Of a stretch of 28,337 nucleotides of DNA, positions 24,916 through 28,337 are shown one piece after another. The stretch spans positions 1 to 28,337 of the forward strand of contig DASUKA010000066.1 in assembly GCA_036278935.1 (NCBI GenBank). Direction: 5' to 3'. A model generated the notes under the pieces. It saw nothing but the letters and a program-made list of their open reading frames with translations, had not been told where the DNA came from and did not search any database. Made by a program: the position numbers and the translations under genes. The first letter of the stretch is position 1. The number at the start of each line of letters is the position of its first letter. This stretch comes from DASSNR01 sp036278935 (GTDB taxonomy: Bacteria > Gemmatimonadota > Gemmatimonadetes > Gemmatimonadales > Gemmatimonadaceae).

Positions 24916-26085
24916 CTACTGCTGAGGCTTCTTGGTCTGCTGGCTTGTCGAGTCTGGCAGCCGCGGCTCGATCGCCTTGCGCGCCGGCAGCGTGGTATCC
25001 GGCCGGAAGTGCAGGATATCACGTGCTGGCGGGTGCATGGGATCGATAATCACTGGCGTTACCACCACCAGCAGCTCCGTCTGATTGCGCTGCCACTGCG
25101 AGCTGGAAAAGAGCGCGCCCAAGATCGGTATATCCATGAGCAACGGGATACCCGTGCGCACCTTCTGCCGCTCGTCGTCGAACAGCCCGGAGATCACCAG
25201 GCTCTCGTCGCGCTTCACGTCCACTGTGCTTTCGATACGGCGCGTGCGCAAGGCCGGAATGCGGAAGCCGGAGATGGTGATGGCGTTGCCGAAGTCCAGA
25301 CTGGACACTTCGGGCTCCACCTTGAGCTTGAGCAGGCTGTCGCTCACGATCTCCGCGGTGAAGTTGAGGCGGATGCCGAACTCCCGGTACTGGATGGTAA
25401 CCGTGGGTGCCCCCCCAGCACCCACGTTCTGCACGACGGGGATCGGAATCTCCCCGCCGGCCAGGAAACTGGCCGAGTCGGTGTTGGCCGCCATCAGATT
25501 GGGTTCGGCCAAGAGCCGCGCGTTCCCCTTCTGTGTCTGCGCATCCAGAAAGGCCAGAAAGCGGTCGGTGCCGAAATCCGTGAGGATGGTACCGAAGCCG
25601 GTGTTGGCAGGAATGGTGATGACGCCCGTGCTCTGGTTGATGGCGTTGTCACTGTTGAAGAGACCGCTCCCCACCCGCACATGCCCCTGCGCATCACGGT
25701 AGAGGCCGGCGAGGTTGAAGTTCCGCAGGAAGTCGCGCCGCACCTCCGCGAACTTGACCGAGAGCAGTATCTGCTTGCGGTCGGAGGGGGAGTGCACCGA
25801 GATGCGGTAGTGGTTGCGCGCGGGCACGGAGTCCCAGAGGATCACGTCGGTTTCACCGCTGGTCTTGGCGTTGATCACCAGGTCTCGCGCGCCGATCACT
25901 GCCACGTCCGCTACCGCGGGGTCGGCCACCGACACCTGGGTGATGGGCGCGGGCGTGGTAATGGGGTAGGAACGGCCCACCGACATGTCCACGTGGATGA
26001 TGGCGCTGTCGGGTGTCTGGGCGGCAAGCGCCGCCGCGAACAGACTGCACACCACCCCCAGCACGACGTCGTGAAACCGGATCAA
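24916..26085 (-). CDS. cpaC: Tad pilus outer-membrane secretin CpaC/RcpA
   Basis: A 389-residue secretin. A signal peptide ends at about residue 22 (LAAQ). The N-terminal pilus domain (~35-100) contains GRSYPITTPAPITQVSVADPAVADVAVIGARDLVINAKTSGETDVILWD. The secretin domain (~190-355) includes NARLLAEPNLMAANTDSASFLAGGEIPIPV, IQYREFGIRLNFTAEIVSD, LKLKVEPEVSSLD, and DESLVISGLFDDERQK through IPILGALFSS. It forms the pilus exit channel in the outer membrane. The start is TTG 26085, supported by AGGAG 7 nt upstream; no in-frame ATG or GTG gives the full signal peptide. No BON domain is seen, unlike some relatives. Confidence 0.92.
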   Translation of the reverse strand: MIRFHDVVLGVVCSLFAAALAAQTPDSAIIHVDMSVGRSYPITTPAPITQVSVADPAVADVAVIGARDLVINAKTSGETDVILWDSVPARNHYRISVHSPSDRKQILLSVKFAEVRRDFLRNFNLAGLYRDAQGHVRVGSGLFNSDNAINQSTGVITIPANTGFGTILTDFGTDRFLAFLDAQTQKGNARLLAEPNLMAANTDSASFLAGGEIPIPVVQNVGAGGAPTVTIQYREFGIRLNFTAEIVSDSLLKLKVEPEVSSLDFGNAITISGFRIPALRTRRIESTVDVKRDESLVISGLFDDERQKVRTGIPLLMDIPILGALFSSSQWQRNQTELLVVVTPVIIDPMHPPARDILHFRPDTTLPARKAIEPRLPDSTSQQTKKPQQ

Positions 26086-26092
26086 AGGGTCG

Positions 26093-26097
26093 CTCCT
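26093..26097 (-). promoter_or_regulatory. Shine-Dalgarno site supporting the TTG start of cpaC
   Basis: AGGAG on the minus strand lies 7 nt before TTG 26085. It is the reason for choosing a rare TTG start for the secretin. Confidence 0.55.
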
Positions 26098-26208
26098 GAA
26101 TGAAAGTCTTCATCTGCCCATCATCTCCCGCCCGTCAACTGCGGACATCCTCTGGCTGCGACTACTTGTCACTGCGACTGCTCGATGCGGCGTGTGACTG
26201 GTGTGTGA

Positions 26209-27171
26209 CTACGGCTTGCCCGATCCGCCCGTCGAGTCCTTCTTCTCGACCGTCGAGTCCTTCTTCTCGAACTTCTGCTGCGTCACCCGGTCGCCGCGAT
26301 ACACCTTCACCACGAGCGTATCGGGCCTGGGCGGCTTTTCCGTGACGACCCGTGGCGGCGGCACCGGGTCCGGGCGCGGCGCCGGACGCTCGGCCACGTG
26401 GCGCGGTACGCGCCGCGGCCTGGGCTTGGGCTCGGGTTTCGGTGCCGGCGCATTGCGGAGTTGCGCCAGTACGTCCTTCACCGTGGCCCCGGGCGTCGCG
26501 ATGGAATCCGGGTCCCCGTAGCCGCGCAGCACGAGCTGGATGCTTCCCTGGTGCGCCGCAATGGCCAGTCGTTCGGCCTGATCGGGGGTGACCTCGAGCG
26601 CGACGGTGGTGGCATTGATCGGCTTGCCATCCGCGCCGCGCTCCACGTGCGTGCCCACCGAGAGCACGCGCATATTCTCCATGAACATCTTGGCCAGCGG
26701 CTGGCTCTCCGTCTTGCCACCATTGAGCGTCACCAGCACATCCACGTGGCTGTTGGGCTGGAGGAGCCCGCTTACCCCGGCCACGTCGTTGATCTTTACA
26801 GCCATGGCGCGCATGCCCGGGGCGATCTTCACCTCCAAGCCGGGGCCGGTGCCGTTGGGCGCCAGGCGGCCCGGTACGATCACCTCACCGGTGAAGGTGG
26901 CGAGCCGCGTCACGCGGTCCACCACGGAATCGAGTGAAGCGAAGGACCCCACGGGACGGGTGCCAGCGGGCCATTGCTCCACCCGCACATCCGCGCGCTC
27001 GATGCGCGCGCCCTCCGGAATGTCCTTTGCCGCCACCACCACCGGCTGCGTCACCACGCGGTTGCTCTGCTTGGTCTTCTGCAGCACGTGATAGACGCCG
27101 TAGGTGGCGGCAAGGGCAACGAGCACCGCCGCGTAGAAGACAACTGTGGTGTAGCGCCGGGCTGCCATCAT
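26209..27171 (-). CDS. cpaB: Tad pilus assembly protein CpaB/RcpC
   Basis: A 320-residue protein with one N-terminal TM helix (~8-28), a SAF domain (~42-105, PVVVAAKDIPEGARIERADVRVEQWP), and the RcpC/CpaB domain (~110-225: LEVKIAPGMRAMAVKINDVAGVSGLLQPNSHVDVLVTL, TTVALEVTPDQAERLAIAAHQGSIQLVLRGYGD). The C-terminal ~80 residues are a Pro/Arg/Lys-rich extension ending in a duplicated EKKDST unit, probably unstructured. CpaB (known) works in the periplasm with the CpaC secretin. Two adjacent ATGs (27171, 27168) are possible starts. It lies 88 nt after tadE and 123 nt before cpaC. Confidence 0.9.
   Translation of the reverse strand: MMAARRYTTVVFYAAVLVALAATYGVYHVLQKTKQSNRVVTQPVVVAAKDIPEGARIERADVRVEQWPAGTRPVGSFASLDSVVDRVTRLATFTGEVIVPGRLAPNGTGPGLEVKIAPGMRAMAVKINDVAGVSGLLQPNSHVDVLVTLNGGKTESQPLAKMFMENMRVLSVGTHVERGADGKPINATTVALEVTPDQAERLAIAAHQGSIQLVLRGYGDPDSIATPGATVKDVLAQLRNAPAPKPEPKPRPRRVPRHVAERPAPRPDPVPPPRVVTEKPPRPDTLVVKVYRGDRVTQQKFEKKDSTVEKKDSTGGSGKP
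26231..26272 (-). repeat. 21-bp tandem duplication at the 3' end of cpaB
   Basis: Two units, 26231-26251 and 26252-26272, match at 20 of 21 bases and encode the repeated EKKDST(V/G) near the C-terminus of CpaB. A recent in-frame slippage duplication in a disordered tail is likely. Confidence 0.75.
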
Positions 27172-27259
27172 GCACCGCCTGGATGCGGGTGTGTGTTGAG
27201 ATGCACAGGCAACGACTCACCGCGCGCGCTCGTGCGCAGGGAAGAGAGGACGCACGTGC

Positions 27260-27709
27260 TCATGGGATTGGCGGCGAGGAGGCCCCTTCCCACCGGAAGA
27301 CGGCGGAGGGGGACATGGAGATCGTGCCCAGCCCCACCATGCCGGCCAGCGGGGTGATGGGGGTGAAGGGGTAGTCGACGATCGTGACGGTGATGCTCTG
27401 CAGCGTCCCGCTACCAGACGTACCGGTCACGGTGACGGTGGGATCGTCGTCGGCACCGCCGAAGGTCTGGATGTACGCGACCACACGCGCCTTGATCGCG
27501 TCCTGGGCCGCCGCCGCCGTGGGATCGGGGAAGATGGTGGCCCCGTAGCGCCCCCCCTCCCGTACCGCCGAGGTGAGGTTGTTCATGAGAAAGAAGGCCC
27601 GCCCGAAGTCGATGATGCCGAAGACGAGCATGAGCAACAGCGGGAGGACGATGGCGAACTCCACCATGGCCGTGCCGTGTGTTCGGCGAACGAATCGTGC
27701 GAGCCTCAT
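27260..27709 (-). CDS. tadE: TadE-like minor pseudopilin
   Basis: A 149-residue TadE-family protein. A short basic N-terminus (MRLARFVRRTHGTA) is followed by the TadE motif MVEFAIVLPLLLMLVFGIIDFGRAFF, with the conserved Glu at the start of the hydrophobic helix. Then come NNLTSAVREGGRYGA and a beta-rich exported domain. TadE proteins (known) are processed by the CpaA/TadV peptidase and act in pilus assembly. It begins 9 nt after the cpaA stop, and a G-rich ribosome site precedes it. Confidence 0.88.
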   Translation of the reverse strand: MRLARFVRRTHGTAMVEFAIVLPLLLMLVFGIIDFGRAFFLMNNLTSAVREGGRYGATIFPDPTAAAAQDAIKARVVAYIQTFGGADDDPTVTVTGTSGSGTLQSITVTIVDYPFTPITPLAGMVGLGTISMSPSAVFRWEGASSPPIP

Positions 27710-27718
27710 ACGCCCCCC

Positions 27719-28288
27719 TCAGCGAAGCAGAGCTGGAAACCAGGCCGCCACGGCGAGCCCCGCCGCCATGGCCACGCCATAGGGCATGCGGAGCTTTCTG
27801 GGCGGAGGCGCCGGCCGCGTTGCCACCGTGCGCCACTGCGAGAGCACCGGCGCGATGACGAGCCGGGTGAGCCGCATGGCGGCGAGCCGCCACCCGCCGC
27901 TCCCCACCATCCAGAGAATGGCGAGGGCGGCGCCGAACAGCGCGGAGAGAAAAGCCGCCTGGAGCGCGCCCACGGCGCCCAGCCAAGCGGCGGCGGCGGC
28001 GAAGAATTTCACATCGCCGGCGCCGATCATCTTCAACAGATAGAACGGAAACCAGATGGCGAGGCCGACCGCCAGCCCCACCAGCGACTGCACGAGCCCG
28101 TGGAGCGCCGGCTGGCGCACCACGGAGAAGACGACGCCCAGGAGCGCGGTGCAGAGCACCAGCTCGTTGGGAATCCGGCGGCTTCGCAGATCCGTCGCAC
28201 AGGCCCATAGCAGGAGCAGGAGGAACACCGCTCCCGCCACGGCGTTGTACGCCGGACCCGCGAAGATACCGTATGAGGCTCGCTCCAT
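27719..28288 (-). CDS. cpaA: Prepilin peptidase CpaA/TadV (A24 family)
   Basis: A 189-residue polytopic aspartic protease. The two catalytic aspartates are visible in ATDLRSRRIPN (Asp33) and in the GxGD motif GAGDVKF (Asp92). It lacks the N-terminal methyltransferase domain of larger PilD-type enzymes, as is typical of CpaA/TadV (known). It cleaves the leader of Flp prepilin and of TadE-type pseudopilins at the inner membrane. ATG 28288 follows a probable flp stop codon by 5 nt and has GGAGG upstream. Confidence 0.92.
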   Translation of the reverse strand: MERASYGIFAGPAYNAVAGAVFLLLLLWACATDLRSRRIPNELVLCTALLGVVFSVVRQPALHGLVQSLVGLAVGLAIWFPFYLLKMIGAGDVKFFAAAAAWLGAVGALQAAFLSALFGAALAILWMVGSGGWRLAAMRLTRLVIAPVLSQWRTVATRPAPPPRKLRMPYGVAMAAGLAVAAWFPALLR

Positions 28289-28293
28289 GCCCT

Positions 28294-28337
28294 CTAGCCT
28301 CCGAGTGCAGAGATGAGGGTGGCGTTGTTGAACAACG
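28294..28337 (-). CDS. flp: Probable Flp pilin, last 13 codons only
   Basis: At the window's right edge the minus strand reads LFNNATLISALGG then TAG (28294-28296), ending 5 nt before cpaA. In Tad loci (known) the small Flp major pilin gene usually sits directly upstream of cpaA/tadV, and a short hydrophobic/Asn-rich end fits such pilins. Only the tail is visible, so this call rests mainly on position. Confidence 0.45.
   Translation of the reverse strand, partial: LFNNATLISALGG

Noticed and set aside
26114..26208. Repeated CTGCGACT and GTGTGACT words between cpaB and cpaC
   Set aside because: Only two copies each, irregular spacing, no pairing into a stable structure; probably chance.

Overview
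The window is 28.3 kb of GC-rich, gene-dense DNA from a Gram-negative (diderm) bacterium. It encodes outer-membrane barrels, a secretin and a lipoprotein-type binding protein. Many exported proteins have signal peptides ending in Ala-Gln (LAAQ, LHAQ, AAAQ). Together with the gene content this suggests Gemmatimonadota, but that is an inference from style; there is no rRNA or marker gene to confirm it. No tRNA, rRNA, CRISPR array or transposase gene was seen.

Layout. (1) 1-1750: the end of a SufU-type Fe-S scaffold gene, then a GT-C membrane glycosyltransferase. The stop codons of both genes lie inside large hairpin palindromes that share a GGGGTCAGGTCTTGAA-type core. (2) 1756-3603, minus strand: an Omp85/BamA-like outer-membrane protein. 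(3) 8222 down to 3680, minus strand: a molybdate/tungstate uptake operon in the order OprP-like porin, ModE-type HTH regulator, WtpA-like lipoprotein, permease, ATPase. It is preceded by a perfect inverted repeat that resembles a ModE operator. (4) 8337-9047, minus strand: an unrecognised secreted protein, then a 316-bp intergenic region holding an inverted repeat and a short CACGGAG-type repeat. (5) 9364-11611, plus strand: a NatA/NatB-like ABC-2 exporter pair. (6) 16033 down to 11642, minus strand: a tight three-gene unit of PLP-dependent decarboxylase, ATP-grasp ligase and polytopic GT-C-like membrane protein. (7) 28337 down to 16111, minus strand: a Tad/Flp type IVc pilus locus in the order flp (end only), cpaA, tadE, cpaB, cpaC, cpaE, tadA, tadB, tadC, two tandem TadG-like paralogs, and a membrane kinase-like protein with a PEGA domain.

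How the genes fit together. In the Tad locus, CpaA would process prepilins, TadA with TadB/TadC would drive assembly, CpaC with CpaB would form the outer-membrane channel, CpaE would localise the machine, and TadE and the TadG-like proteins would be minor pilins or surface components. The kinase-like protein starts 5 nt after the second tadG-like gene. Its catalytic loop reads HGG where active kinases have HRD, so it looks like a pseudokinase attached to the pilus operon. In the metal operon, porin, binding protein, permease and ATPase give a complete route for oxyanion across both membranes.

The points most worth following up are the Tad-linked pseudokinase, the palindromes that form gene ends and possibly a gene start, the candidate ModE site with a TOBE-less ModE, and the decarboxylase/ATP-grasp/GT-C unit.
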